A stretch of 64,000 bases of DNA from Clostridiales bacterium S5-A14a (GTDB lineage Bacteria > Bacillota > Clostridia > Peptostreptococcales > Anaerovoracaceae), in contig JRNA01000010.1 of assembly GCA_000758905.1 (NCBI GenBank), positions 52,326-116,325 of the forward strand. Reading direction: 5' to 3'. Position 1 is the stretch's first letter. Each line of letters begins with the position of its first letter. The notes under the pieces are model-generated. The model worked only from the letters and a program-made list of their open reading frames with translations. It was not told the origin of the DNA and did not search any database. Below, one piece after another: positions 35,833-46,699 of the stretch. The position numbers and the translations under genes were made by a program.

Positions 35833-36155
35833 ATTATCCTCCTTTAATGTAAGCATTTTATTTTAAAATTGGCACAGATTATCTAAATATATTAAATCAT
35901 TTTTAAGGAAAAATTTCAAGCAAAAACAGAATTTTGCATAACAAAATTTGTAAAATTCTTCCATCGTCCTCTTCCATATTCTTCAAATTCATGTTAATAT
36001 ATATATGTTGGTTTGTGAATCATTATAACTCAGATGTATGCATTCGTTTCTGAATCTTAAAGTAACTGAATTTGGTAAACACTTAATATATCGTACTCGC
36101 TTATAGCATTCACTTTCCACACACTATTAATTTAAACAGGAAAATCGTTTGAAAA
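35833..36155. other. Intergenic region between pspC-like and MATE genes
   Basis: No coding frame with a ribosome site is visible. It contains an AT-rich inverted repeat, AGAATTTT (35928-35935) with AAAATTCT (35952-35959), which could be an operator or a weak hairpin near the pspC-like promoter. It should also carry the MATE promoter, but I cannot choose a convincing -35/-10 pair. Confidence 0.4.
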
Positions 36156-37487
36156 ATGAATGCAAATTTTCAAAAAAATCTTAAAGAAAACAAATTATTA
36201 AAAATATATTTAAATTACGCACTGCCTTCAATCGCAGCTATGTGGGTCTTTTCCATATACACAATGGTTGATGGATATTTTGTCGGCAAATATGTCAGCG
36301 AAATAGCTCTTGCCTCGGTAAATGTGGCTATGCCATTTGTGAATACTGTTTTTGCTTTAGCGATTATTTTAGCAGTAGGCACATCCACAAGGGTTGCCAT
36401 TCTTCTCGGGGAAGGTAGGAGGCAGAATGCTAAGGAATTATTTACATTCACCGTCATAGTTATTATTTGCTTTTCTTTAACGCTAGCGTTATTATCTAGA
36501 ATATTCCTGCCTCAGCTTACACGCCTCTTGGGTGCTGAAAATGAGCTTTATTCATATGTTCATAGCTATCTAGCTATTATAATATGGTTTATTCCATTCT
36601 TTATGATTTCATATCATTTTGAGGTTTTGGTAAAGATTGACGGATTTCCAAGGCTTGCCACCTATGGCGTAATTTCTGCCGCCGTTACAAATATCTTCCT
36701 TGACTGGCTATTTGTATCTGAATTTCATATGGGAGTTGAAGGCGCTGCTCTTGCGACCGGAATAGCACAGTTATTCTCTGCTGTTTTGTTCACAACTCAT
36801 TTTCTTAAAGATAAAGCAAGGCTTAGGTTCGTGCATTTTCACGATATTAAGGCTTTCATAAAGCAGCTGCCATCGATAGCTTCTCTTGGTACAGGTGATT
36901 TTCTTTCTGAGCTTTCAACCGGTTTCATTGTATTCATATACAATCATTTTCTGCTTATGAGTCTTGGGGAAACCTCACTAGTAACATACACCATCATATC
37001 TTATTTCACGCTGCTCATTGCGTCTACTATGGCTGGTCTCACTCAGGGTATGCAGCCTCTTGTAAGCTATTTCTATGGTAAACACGATTCTGATTCTGGC
37101 ACAAAAATAACCCACTACGCAATTAAATCCGTAGCAGGTTTATCTCTTATTGCATTATCTATCGGCATCCTGTTTCCAAAGCAGATCTCACTATTGTTCC
37201 TGTCAAGTGGCAGCAAACTGCTAGATCCAACAATAATTGCGATAAGGAAATATGCAATATCATATGTTGCACTTGGCGCAAACCTTTTATTTGTTGGTCT
37301 TCTCGCTGCAAATGGCGATGCTAAAAAAGCTATAACGCTGTCAGTTCTACGCGGTTTTGTATTCGTATACCTTGCTCTCTTGTTTATGAGCAACGTCATG
37401 CCACCTGATTATATTTGGTATAGCAGTACCATCAGCGAGGGAATATCTTTAATACTCGGATACTTCTTCATCAAAAAATACATTTAA
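36156..37487 (+). CDS. MATE family efflux transporter
   Basis: 443 residues with about twelve hydrophobic helices. It begins near LPSIAAMWVFSIYTMVDGYF (about residues 25-44), the usual MATE helix 1 pattern with VDGYFVGKYV, and has ALATGIAQLFSAVLF at the end of the first half. The second half begins with LPSIASLGTGDFLSELSTGF, then MAGLTQGMQPLVSYFYG, mirroring the first. These proteins export cationic drugs or metabolites using Na+ or H+ gradients. The ribosome site is weak (AGGA about 14 bases upstream of the ATG). It is a single-gene unit convergent with dnaJ. Confidence 0.93.
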   Translation: MNANFQKNLKENKLLKIYLNYALPSIAAMWVFSIYTMVDGYFVGKYVSEIALASVNVAMPFVNTVFALAIILAVGTSTRVAILLGEGRRQNAKELFTFTVIVIICFSLTLALLSRIFLPQLTRLLGAENELYSYVHSYLAIIIWFIPFFMISYHFEVLVKIDGFPRLATYGVISAAVTNIFLDWLFVSEFHMGVEGAALATGIAQLFSAVLFTTHFLKDKARLRFVHFHDIKAFIKQLPSIASLGTGDFLSELSTGFIVFIYNHFLLMSLGETSLVTYTIISYFTLLIASTMAGLTQGMQPLVSYFYGKHDSDSGTKITHYAIKSVAGLSLIALSIGILFPKQISLLFLSSGSKLLDPTIIAIRKYAISYVALGANLLFVGLLAANGDAKKAITLSVLRGFVFVYLALLFMSNVMPPDYIWYSSTISEGISLILGYFFIKKYI

Positions 37488-37553
37488 TTTTTCAGTAAAT
37501 TATGAGCTAAAATTCTTTAGTCATTTTACTGACTATTGTTTACCTTGTTGTTT

Positions 37554-38732
37554 TTAGCTAAAAAAGTCCTTGATTTTCTCAGCAAATGATTTTTTCTCCT
37601 TATAACTTTCAGGTGTGAGGCTATCGCTCATCTTTCTGATAAGGTCTTTCTGTTCATCTGTAAGATTTCTAGGAACTTCAAGTTTAACCTTTACAAACAA
37701 ATCCCCATATCTACCAGATCTGACATTCGGCATTCCCTTGCCCTTCAACCTGAAGATAGTATCAGGTTGTGTGCCTGCAGGTATTGTATAACTCAACTTA
37801 CCGTCAATTGATGGAACTGTAATTTCATCGCCCAAAGCAGCTTGCTCGAAGCTTATAGGAATCTCAAGGTTGAGATTATCGCCGCTTCTTTTGAATATTT
37901 TGTGTGGTTTTACTGCAACTACGATGTACAAATCTCCAGCAGGAGCTCCCGGCTCACCAGGTTCTCCCTGTCCTCTAATTGGAATTACCGTATCATTATC
38001 TACGCCCTTTGGAATTTTAACATTGATTTTAACAGTTTTTCTGATTTTTCCGCTGCCATTGCATTCATGACAAGGAGTTTCAATCTTCTCTCCTGTACCG
38101 CCACACTCATCGCAAGGTCCCGTAGTCTGGAAACGTCCGAACATGGTATTTTGAGTGCGCGTTACCTGCCCTGAACCATGACACTTTTCGCATGTCACCT
38201 TTGATGTTCCTGGCTCGTTGCCCTCGCCGTTACATGTTGGGCAGACTACATACTTATTGAGCGAAATCTCTTTTTCAACACCGTGAGCTGCTTCATCAAA
38301 TGTAATAGTAACAGCCTTCTGCAAATCTCTTCCTCGGCGAGGACCTTGTCTTACTCCGAAGCCACCGAAGCCGCCAAAACCGCCTCCTGTACTTCCTGTA
38401 AAGCCTCCGCCTCCGAACATTTGGCTGAAAATATCTTCAAATCCACCAAATCCGCCGGCACCGCCGAAGCCACCAGCACCAGCACCGCCAAAGCCTGCAT
38501 TTGGATCTACTCCAGCGTGGCCAAACTGATCGTATCTTTGCTTCTTCTCGGGATCTGACAGAATGCTATATGCCTCATTTACTTCTTTAAAAGCTTCTTC
38601 AGCTTTTTTATCTCCAGGGTTTTTGTCAGGGTGATACTTCATTGCCATCTTACGAAAAGCCTTCTTAATCTCCTCTTCTGTGGCACCTTTTTTCAGCCCC
38701 AAAACCTCATAATAATCTCTTTTATCTGCCAT
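37554..38732 (-). CDS. dnaJ: Chaperone DnaJ
   Basis: 392 residues with all DnaJ parts in order: J domain with [20 protein letters not shown] (residues about 34-53), a Gly/Phe-rich linker (about 75-130), four zinc-finger repeats [24 protein letters not shown] and CHECNGSG (about 160-235), and the C-terminal substrate-binding domains. It stimulates DnaK ATPase and delivers unfolded substrates. The ATG has GAAAGAGGAATT upstream. It is the last gene of the hrcA-grpE-dnaK-dnaJ operon. A strong hairpin lies in the 122-base gap after dnaK. Confidence 0.98.
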   Translation of the reverse strand: MADKRDYYEVLGLKKGATEEEIKKAFRKMAMKYHPDKNPGDKKAEEAFKEVNEAYSILSDPEKKQRYDQFGHAGVDPNAGFGGAGAGGFGGAGGFGGFEDIFSQMFGGGGFTGSTGGGFGGFGGFGVRQGPRRGRDLQKAVTITFDEAAHGVEKEISLNKYVVCPTCNGEGNEPGTSKVTCEKCHGSGQVTRTQNTMFGRFQTTGPCDECGGTGEKIETPCHECNGSGKIRKTVKINVKIPKGVDNDTVIPIRGQGEPGEPGAPAGDLYIVVAVKPHKIFKRSGDNLNLEIPISFEQAALGDEITVPSIDGKLSYTIPAGTQPDTIFRLKGKGMPNVRSGRYGDLFVKVKLEVPRNLTDEQKDLIRKMSDSLTPESYKEKKSFAEKIKDFFS

Positions 38733-38755
38733 AATTCCTCTTTCTCATGGAATAT

Positions 38756-38785
38756 GGCGACCACAATCTATCCGCTGTGGTCGCC
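38756..38785 (-). other. 10-bp hairpin between dnaK and dnaJ
   Basis: GGCGACCACA (38756-38765) and TGTGGTCGCC (38776-38785) are perfectly complementary with a 10-base loop. No T run follows on either strand, so it is not a standard terminator. It may protect or process the dnaK mRNA 3' end, or partially attenuate dnaJ. Confidence 0.7.
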
Positions 38786-38854
38786 TTATTCTCAATATTT
38801 TGTTATTCTAAAGTTGTCATCTATTTTGACTCTAACTTTCAACACTCTCTACTT

Positions 38855-40765
<1,911 letters not shown>

Positions 40766-40830
40766 TTATCAGTTTTATCTAAATTTCAAATCCATTTATG
40801 CAACAAAATATTTCTGCTGCAGGCTATATC

Positions 40831-41472
40831 TTAATTGCTTACCTTGACCATCGATGCCCGAAGAAGTCTGCCATTCAGCAAATATCCTTTTTGTAACACC
40901 TCAACAACCTTGCCACTCTCGTGTTCATCGCTGTCACAAGTCATCACAGCATTGTGAATATTGGGGTCAAAGTCCTCATCCAAAGCCTTTATCTCTTCAA
41001 GTCCAGAAGCCTGCAGCACATCCATGAGTTGTTTAAAAATCAACTGCATTCCCTCTGCGTACTTCTCGTCCTTACTTTCATGCTCAAGTGCTCTCTCAAA
41101 ATTATCGATAACTGCCAGAAGCCCAAGCATTATTCCTTCATTTGCTCTTGCATAAACATCCGACTTCTCCTTATCGACTCTCTTTCTATAATTCTGAAAA
41201 TCAGCCATCAAACGGAGAAATTTGGTGTTAGCATCTTCTTCACTAGCATTTTCATTCAAATTCTGATTCTCATCTGCTTTGCCTTCTGACTTGTCCGTGT
41301 CTTGATTCCCATTCTCTGTATTTTGGTCGTCAATTCTAGAATTTTCCTTTGAATCCTCTGAGCAATTTGATGTTCTTTCAGCAGCATCTGAAACGCCTTC
41401 ATCGCATACCCTGTCTTTAGGATCCGAAGAAACATTATTTTGTTTTAGTTTCTCATCAAATTTATTTGTCAA
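40831..41472 (-). CDS. grpE: Nucleotide exchange factor GrpE
   Basis: 213 residues. A long acidic, disordered N-terminus (about 1-80, rich in E, D, N, S) is followed by the coiled coil and GrpE core: KFLRLMADFQNYRKRVDKEK (about 85-104), VIDNFERALEH and the C-terminal beta wing ending LLRASMVKV. It releases ADP from DnaK. The start is TTG (41470-41472), supported by AAAGGAG seven bases upstream; it overlaps the hrcA stop by 11 bases. Confidence 0.97.
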   Translation of the reverse strand: MTNKFDEKLKQNNVSSDPKDRVCDEGVSDAAERTSNCSEDSKENSRIDDQNTENGNQDTDKSEGKADENQNLNENASEEDANTKFLRLMADFQNYRKRVDKEKSDVYARANEGIMLGLLAVIDNFERALEHESKDEKYAEGMQLIFKQLMDVLQASGLEEIKALDEDFDPNIHNAVMTCDSDEHESGKVVEVLQKGYLLNGRLLRASMVKVSN

Positions 41473-42514
41473 ATCTATCTCCTTTCCAGTTATCTAAACT
41501 GAATGTATGATTAATATTATCTGTCAAATACTTGACTATTGAAGTAATTTCTCCATATCTCATCCTTGTAGGGCCTATAACGCCTATTTTTCCAACGGTT
41601 TGTCCGTCAACGCTGTAGGTTGCTGTAATAAGAGAACAGTCTTGAAGCTCCTCATCCTGATTTTCATCACCTATTGTTACAACAATGCCCTGATCACGGC
41701 TCAAAATATTACGTCTCAGTCTGTCCTTGTTATCAAAAAGTCTAAGGAATTGCTGAGCTTTTGAAATGTCGTTATACTCAGGTAGGTCAAAAATATTTGA
41801 AATTCCATCCATGTAGAGCCTAACATCGAGCATTTCCTCAAGCGTTCTCATAAAATCTGGCATTATGAATTCCTCGAGCCTGTTCATCGCAGATAAATCA
41901 CTTTCGAATGTTTGAATTATATTCTGTGTTATGAGCTCACTAAGTTTCTTGCCCTTAAATCTATATGTAATATTTTTCGACAAAATACCCAACGCCTCTT
42001 CGTTGTACTCTTCGTTCAGTCTCAGTGTAGTATTTGAAACTTTTCCATTCTCCGTAACAATCATAAGTACAACAGTGTTTTGGTCTACCGGAACGAATTT
42101 GACAAATTCGAGTCGATTTTCTTCCTGGCTCGGTGTCATTACAAAACTAGCCAAATTAGTTATTTCTGATAGAAGTCTTGCGGCATTCTTAATTGTCTTA
42201 TCTAGTTCACTTACATCAGCTCTAAGTTGATTCTCTATTATCGCCTTTTCCGCAGGTGTTATCTCAGAATTTGCCATAAGTTCATTAACATAAAGCCTGT
42301 ACGCCTTATCCGACGGCACCCTGCCTGCAGAGGTATGAGGATGAGTTAGGAATCCTAAATCTTCAAGATCACTCATTTCGTTCCTAATAGTTGCAGGACT
42401 AATACCAAGTTGATACTTTTTTGATAATGTCCTAGATCCAACAGGTTCTGCGGTCATTATATAGTCACTGATTATCGCCTGCAAAATTCTAAGTTTTCTT
42501 TCTGTAAGTTCCAT
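41462..42514 (-). CDS. hrcA: Heat-inducible transcription repressor HrcA
   Basis: 350 residues. The N-terminal winged helix (LTERKLRILQAIISDYIMTA, then EPVGSRTLSKKYQLGISPAT, DLEDLGFLTHPHTSAGRVPS) is the HrcA DNA-binding domain. The C-terminal domain matches the family through VTENGKVSNTTLRLNE and GVIGPTRMRYGEITSIVKYL. HrcA binds the CIRCE operator and is reactivated by GroE after heat shock. The frame opens ten codons earlier, inside the operator side, but AGGAGG lies before the ATG at 42514, which is the real start. It is first in its operon and autoregulated through the CIRCE just upstream. Confidence 0.98.
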   Translation of the reverse strand: MELTERKLRILQAIISDYIMTAEPVGSRTLSKKYQLGISPATIRNEMSDLEDLGFLTHPHTSAGRVPSDKAYRLYVNELMANSEITPAEKAIIENQLRADVSELDKTIKNAARLLSEITNLASFVMTPSQEENRLEFVKFVPVDQNTVVLMIVTENGKVSNTTLRLNEEYNEEALGILSKNITYRFKGKKLSELITQNIIQTFESDLSAMNRLEEFIMPDFMRTLEEMLDVRLYMDGISNIFDLPEYNDISKAQQFLRLFDNKDRLRRNILSRDQGIVVTIGDENQDEELQDCSLITATYSVDGQTVGKIGVIGPTRMRYGEITSIVKYLTDNINHTFSLDNWKGDRFDK

Positions 42515-42537
42515 AATGCCTCCTTCCTCTTTTTTTG

Positions 42538-42564
42538 TTAGCACTCATCACATCGGAGTGCTAA
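42538..42564 (-). promoter_or_regulatory. CIRCE operator (HrcA binding site)
   Basis: TTAGCACTC, nine bases, GAGTGCTAA: a perfect match to the CIRCE consensus. It lies between the predicted promoter and the hrcA ribosome site. Confidence 0.98.
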
Positions 42565-42574
42565 CTATATTTAT

Positions 42575-42603
42575 ACTTTACTACTATTACATGGAAATGT
42601 CAA
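42575..42603 (-). promoter_or_regulatory. Predicted sigma-A promoter of the hrcA operon
   Basis: On the minus strand a perfect TTGACA (42598-42603), 17 bases, then TAAAGT (42575-42580). The transcript would start at or just before the CIRCE element, as expected for HrcA repression. Confidence 0.7.
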
Positions 42604-42683
42604 CTATAATAGTCAATTTTTTAGAAATTCTTTTTTCATTCAAAAAATTATGATTTTAACTATTTTGTTCTGCTCATCTAGTT

Positions 42684-42712
42684 TTGCATTCATTGCTATC
42701 TAATGTTATAAT
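42684..42712 (+). promoter_or_regulatory. Predicted sigma-A promoter of the YkuD transpeptidase gene
   Basis: TTGCAT (42684-42689), 17 bases, TATAAT (42707-42712), 31 bases before the ATG at 42744 on the plus strand. Confidence 0.8.
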
Positions 42713-42743
42713 TTGTTTGTTGTACAGAAAGGAATACGTAATT

Positions 42744-43394
42744 ATGAGAACGAGAAAATCAAAAATAAGAAGTAATAGAATTTTTTTTCTTATTATACTT
42801 ATATTATTACTTGTTGGAGTATTTTTTCTAATAAGCCACTTTGTGTTTAAATCTGACCAGGCGTCGATCGATGACAAATCATCCGTACAAAATATCAACA
42901 AAACAACTGAAAGTCAAAACAAATCGGAGGAAAATGATATTGCGAAAAATAAGGACAAGGATTTCTGGAAAAAGCCAACTGGCAAATATCCAAACCTTGC
43001 GGATATTAGCAATCTAAATATTCTAGTTGATACAAAGAATCAGAGGGTTTACCTTTTAGATAATGATAAGAAAATTACAAGTTTTATAGTGTCTACAGGG
43101 ATTTTAGATGGCGATTCGAATACGCCGCTTGGAGATTATGTTATAGAGAATGAACGAGGAGATAATTTCTATACGCCAAGATTTGCAGAGGGCGCAAATT
43201 ACTGGGTTTCGTTTAAGGACCACGGTGTCTACCTCTTCCACAGTGTGCCTACAGATAAGGACGGAAATTACATCGAAAGTGAAGCACAAAAGCTTGGAAA
43301 ACCAGCTTCTCACGGCTGCATCAGAATGAGCGTTCCTGATTCAAAATGGTTCTATGAGAACATCCCGACAGGAACACCTGTGAAGGTAATATAA
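42744..43394 (+). CDS. L,D-transpeptidase (YkuD/ErfK family), membrane-anchored
   Basis: 216 residues. A basic N-terminus and one hydrophobic helix (FFLIILILLLVGVFFLI, about residues 15-31) form a signal anchor. A polar linker leads to a YkuD catalytic domain from about residue 95 (NILVDTKNQRVYLL). The active-site region has KDHGVYLFHS and the catalytic SHGCIRMS, with Cys and His as in the family. It makes 3-3 peptidoglycan cross-links or attaches proteins outside the membrane. The frame opens earlier, but the ATG at 42744 fits the AAAGGA site and the promoter spacing. It is divergent from hrcA and ends at a bidirectional terminator. Confidence 0.93.
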   Translation: MRTRKSKIRSNRIFFLIILILLLVGVFFLISHFVFKSDQASIDDKSSVQNINKTTESQNKSEENDIAKNKDKDFWKKPTGKYPNLADISNLNILVDTKNQRVYLLDNDKKITSFIVSTGILDGDSNTPLGDYVIENERGDNFYTPRFAEGANYWVSFKDHGVYLFHSVPTDKDGNYIESEAQKLGKPASHGCIRMSVPDSKWFYENIPTGTPVKVI

Positions 43395-43399
43395 AAAAA

Positions 43400-43436
43400 A
43401 TATCCGAACATCTATTAGGTGCTCGGATATTTTTAT
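43400..43436. terminator. Bidirectional intrinsic terminator between ykuD-like gene and tRNA-Arg
   Basis: ATATCCGA (43400-43407) and TCGGATAT (43423-43430) form an 8-bp stem. T-rich TTTTATTTT follows on the plus strand and eight T residues follow on the minus strand, so it can end both the transpeptidase and the tRNA-Arg transcripts. Confidence 0.88.
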
Positions 43437-43438
43437 TT

Positions 43439-43515
43439 TGGTAGGGCATGAGGGACTCGAACCCCCAACCGACGGATTCGAAGACCGCGACTCTATCCAG
43501 TTGAGCTAATACCCC
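43439..43515 (-). tRNA. tRNA-Arg (TCG)
   Basis: On the minus strand the acceptor GGGGTAT pairs with ATGCCCT. The anticodon loop CTTCGAA gives TCG. The T-loop TTCGAGT is present, the discriminator is A and CCA is encoded. The pair closing the anticodon loop is T-T, otherwise the cloverleaf is regular. Confidence 0.92.
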
Positions 43516-43532
43516 TTAATGTTCTACAAATA

Positions 43533-43561
43533 ATTATAACCTTAAAATAAGACAACGTCAA
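43533..43561 (-). promoter_or_regulatory. Predicted sigma-A promoter of tRNA-Arg
   Basis: On the minus strand TTGACG (43556-43561), 17 bases, TATAAT (43533-43538), 18 bases before the tRNA. Confidence 0.8.
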
Positions 43562-43577
43562 ACAAAAATATTTTTGC

Positions 43578-44546
43578 TTACCGTTTTAAGCCATCCTCAA
43601 CAATATGCTTAATCTTCGTATTTACAAGCCTTTCTACCATTACTTTGCAGGCATCCTCATTCTCATCACAGAGCACAAAGCTCCGTCCTATACTCTTGCA
43701 AACTGCCCCCAGAGTTCCAGATCCCGCAAAGAAATCCGCACAAATATCCCCTGGATCTGTTGAAGCCAAAACTATTCTCCTTAGTAATTCCTCCGGTTTC
43801 TGTGTTGCATACCCCGTGCGTTCCCCGGACGTCCGCCCGACCATTGGAATTTCCCAAACATCTCGCATATTCACAAGAGTATACCAACCATTATCGTCCT
43901 CATACTCCTTCACGCCCTTAAAATTATATGGCAACAAGCCCCTGTTATAGGATTTTTCCTTGAGAGCATTGAATTTGTATTTTGTTGATTTAGAATACAA
44001 CAAAATAGTATCGTGTTTCCTGGCAAACCTCCTGCCGCTCGCACCACCTGACCTATATCCCCAAACCACCTCATTCAGCATATTCTCCATGCCGAAAATT
44101 TCATCCATGATGATCTTAACATAGTGCACAGCTCTGTAATCAAGATGTATCCAAATCAGCCCGTCATCTACCAGTAACGCCTTGGCAGCAAAGACTCTCT
44201 TTGTTATCATCTCAAGATACTCGGAAAGCCCTTCTTTCCATACATCGCTATAAGCCAGTTCTTTCGAGCCGTCAGCACTACGCGAGAAATATTTGGCACT
44301 TGAGAAAAACGGAGGATCCATGTAAATCATCTGAAATCTTTGGCATTGATTAGAAGATGTCGCGAGGCTTTTCATGAGTTCAAGGTTATCAGCACAGTAA
44401 ATTTGTCCGCTGCACTGTTGTTGATTGTCCCCAAAGGATTCCTCCCAATACGGCGAACATTCAAAAACTCCACGGCGATTTTCTTCGCCGTGAAGCCTTA
44501 AATTTTCTATTAAATTATATATGTCATTTAAATCTTTAATAGCCAT
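43578..44546 (-). CDS. DNA adenine/cytosine-N4 methyltransferase, beta-class
   Basis: 322 residues. Catalytic motif IV is MDPPF (about residue 75, in MIYMDPPFFSSAKYF), and the AdoMet-binding motif I FFAGSGT lies near the C-terminus, after ATQKPEELLRRIV. This IV-before-I order is that of beta-class N6-adenine or N4-cytosine amino-methyltransferases. The spacer GYRSGGASGRRFARKHDTIL probably carries target recognition. No restriction enzyme is next to it, so it looks like an orphan modification enzyme, for regulation or as a relic of a restriction system. The ATG directly follows the stop codon of the upstream nucleoside permease, suggesting co-transcription with an unrelated importer. The target sequence is unknown. 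Confidence 0.88.
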   Translation of the reverse strand: MAIKDLNDIYNLIENLRLHGEENRRGVFECSPYWEESFGDNQQQCSGQIYCADNLELMKSLATSSNQCQRFQMIYMDPPFFSSAKYFSRSADGSKELAYSDVWKEGLSEYLEMITKRVFAAKALLVDDGLIWIHLDYRAVHYVKIIMDEIFGMENMLNEVVWGYRSGGASGRRFARKHDTILLYSKSTKYKFNALKEKSYNRGLLPYNFKGVKEYEDDNGWYTLVNMRDVWEIPMVGRTSGERTGYATQKPEELLRRIVLASTDPGDICADFFAGSGTLGAVCKSIGRSFVLCDENEDACKVMVERLVNTKIKHIVEDGLKR

Positions 44547-45506
44547 TTATCTGCTACCCTTGTCATATGGCTGTGCCACAGCTGCAGGAGCACTTGATTT
44601 CTTCGAGCTCAGTGCAAGCACAATCAGAGTTGCAACAAACGGAATCGCCTTGTAAAACTCGCTTGTGACAGGCAGGTTATCAAGGAATGGTATAAGATTA
44701 TATGCCGCTGCAATAGTCTTCATAAAGCCAAAGAATGCAGCCGCAACTGCTATTCTTACAGGCTTCCACTGTCCAAAAATCATTACAGCAAGAGCGAGAA
44801 ATCCATAGCCTGCAACGTTTGAATCAAAGTTTGTTGAAGTAGGAATTATGAAAACCAATCCCCCAAGCCCACCAAGCACACCTGAGATGAATACACCAGC
44901 ATATCTCATTTTGTAAACATTTATGCCGACAGAATCTGCAGCCTGTGGATGCTCACCGCAGGCACGAAGCCTCAGCCCGAAACGTGTTTTGTATATCACA
45001 ACAACTGCGATAATCAAAATAATTATTCCAATCAATGTCGTTATATATGTATTCTGGAAGAAGAGTTTTCCTATAACTGGAATGTCTCCGAGAACAGGTA
45101 CCTTCATTACCCTGAATGTATTGTTGAACTGAATTTGCTGAACGCCTAGGTCCTGCACTGTTCTTGCTGCAAAGACACAAAACGCTGGTGCAAACATATT
45201 TAGCGCGGTTCCGCCTATAATCTGATCGGCCTTCATATTAATCGCAGAGTACGCCAGAAGCAGAGAAAAAACTCCACCAGTCAATGCTGCGATTACACAT
45301 GCTATTAAAAGCAACCCTGTGCCGCTCATACTATCCTGCATACTGTTAATAAACAAAATACTTGTGAACGCTCCCATGATCATCGTTCCATCAAGGGCGA
45401 TGTTTGTTACACCACCCCTCTCCGTGAACATGCCTCCAAGAGCAACTATCAGAAGCGGTATTGAGAAAAACATCGTCTGCTGTACAATCAGATATACTAC
45501 ATTCAT
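44547..45506 (-). CDS. ABC transporter permease, nucleoside (BMP-type) importer, second permease
   Basis: 319 residues of the branched-chain/BMP permease superfamily (NupQ/YufQ-like). Eight or more hydrophobic helices are seen. Typical segments are ERGGVTNIALDGTMIMGAF (about 28-46), GTALNMFAPAFCVFAARTV and AVMIFGQWKPVRIAVAAAFF. It probably forms the channel with the adjacent larger permease for nucleoside import. Its start overlaps the stop of that gene by one base, and its stop abuts the methyltransferase ATG. Confidence 0.92.
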   Translation of the reverse strand: MNVVYLIVQQTMFFSIPLLIVALGGMFTERGGVTNIALDGTMIMGAFTSILFINSMQDSMSGTGLLLIACVIAALTGGVFSLLLAYSAINMKADQIIGGTALNMFAPAFCVFAARTVQDLGVQQIQFNNTFRVMKVPVLGDIPVIGKLFFQNTYITTLIGIIILIIAVVVIYKTRFGLRLRACGEHPQAADSVGINVYKMRYAGVFISGVLGGLGGLVFIIPTSTNFDSNVAGYGFLALAVMIFGQWKPVRIAVAAAFFGFMKTIAAAYNLIPFLDNLPVTSEFYKAIPFVATLIVLALSSKKSSAPAAVAQPYDKGSR

Positions 45507-46699
45507 TATTTCTGTCCTCCTTCCGTTTCTGCATTTTTGATATTAGCTGTATTACCTTGCAAGGTCCCACTCGCTAACTCGGGATCATAAGCCTTGTTAA
45601 ACTTTTTCAAAATCATCGGCATGAACTTTCTGAACAAAAGAGAGAATGCGCTGAAGTAAATTATGCATGCAACAATAATTTCAATAACTTCAGGCATGTA
45701 ATTGAGGCCCTGAAGATACGTTCCACCCTGGTCGAGATAGCCAATAAATATCGATGAGAATATAATTCCTATTGGATTTGATAATCCCAGTAATGCAACT
45801 GAGATTCCATTGAAACCATCTACCGCAAGTTCATCAACAATTGCAATATGTCTTGCAGATGGGCCGCTAAGAAATACCAGAGCGCCACCAACCCCAGCTA
45901 GAGCACCTGCGATTATCATTGACATGATAATTTGCTTCTTCGAATTGATTCCTGCGTACTTGCCGGCATCTTTGTTGTGCCCGACAGCCATTAACTCATA
46001 GCCGAAAATTGTTTTGTTGAATATTATATAAACCACAATCGCAATCACAACTGCAATTATAAAGCCTCCGTTAAGTGAAGAGGTTTCTTTGTATGCCCCA
46101 AACTGGTTGTAAAAAATATCATCGAGTCCCCATTTTGGAATTTCAGCTGTTTTGGCGACGTCCATAGACAAGTTCCTGTTAGCATCATATGCATATTGCC
46201 TGATAATATAGTTCGCAGTGTACATACCTATGTAGTTCATCATGATTGTAGCGATAACTTCGTGAACGTTGAAAAATGCCTTTAGCAGTCCAGGCAATGC
46301 ACCCCATAGGCCGCCAACAATAGCAGCGCACAAAATAGCTATAATCCAGTGGGCACTTCCAAGGCTTGTCCAATACACGCCGACATAAATTGCAACAGCG
46401 CCACCAATTATAAATTGTCCAGAAGCGCCTATGTTAAAAAGACCAGTTTTAAATGCACATCCTACTGAAAGTCCTGTCATTATGAGCGGTGTTGCGTAGT
46501 ACAGTACCTGTCCCATAGCTTGTCCGCCACCCATAAATCCGCCGCCTAGGATTGTCAAAAATCCTTCAACAGCATTATCAGGATTTGCAATTATGAGAAT
46601 CAAGAATCCGAACAAAAGTCCGATAACGATCGCAATAATCGATGAAACTGCGTTGTTGAATCCTTCTCCCGATAGAACTCTCAAAACTTTATTATTCAT
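45506..46699 (-). CDS. ABC transporter permease, nucleoside (BMP-type) importer, first permease
   Basis: 397 residues, NupP/YufP-like. It has about ten membrane helices, the segment TGLSVGCAFKTGLFNIGASGQF (about 75-96) and MIIAGALAGVGGALVFLSG. A C-terminal cytoplasmic tail is rich in charged and polar residues. It partners the smaller permease and the ATPase; by homology the substrate is a purine nucleoside. Its ATG overlaps the 3' end of the ATPase gene by eight bases. Confidence 0.92.
   Translation of the reverse strand: MNNKVLRVLSGEGFNNAVSSIIAIVIGLLFGFLILIIANPDNAVEGFLTILGGGFMGGGQAMGQVLYYATPLIMTGLSVGCAFKTGLFNIGASGQFIIGGAVAIYVGVYWTSLGSAHWIIAILCAAIVGGLWGALPGLLKAFFNVHEVIATIMMNYIGMYTANYIIRQYAYDANRNLSMDVAKTAEIPKWGLDDIFYNQFGAYKETSSLNGGFIIAVVIAIVVYIIFNKTIFGYELMAVGHNKDAGKYAGINSKKQIIMSMIIAGALAGVGGALVFLSGPSARHIAIVDELAVDGFNGISVALLGLSNPIGIIFSSIFIGYLDQGGTYLQGLNYMPEVIEIIVACIIYFSAFSLLFRKFMPMILKKFNKAYDPELASGTLQGNTANIKNAETEGGQK

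Noticed and set aside
37494..37530. TCAGTAAA...TTTACTGA stem as the MATE terminator
   Set aside because: The stem is AT-rich with a long loop and no T-run, too weak to call.
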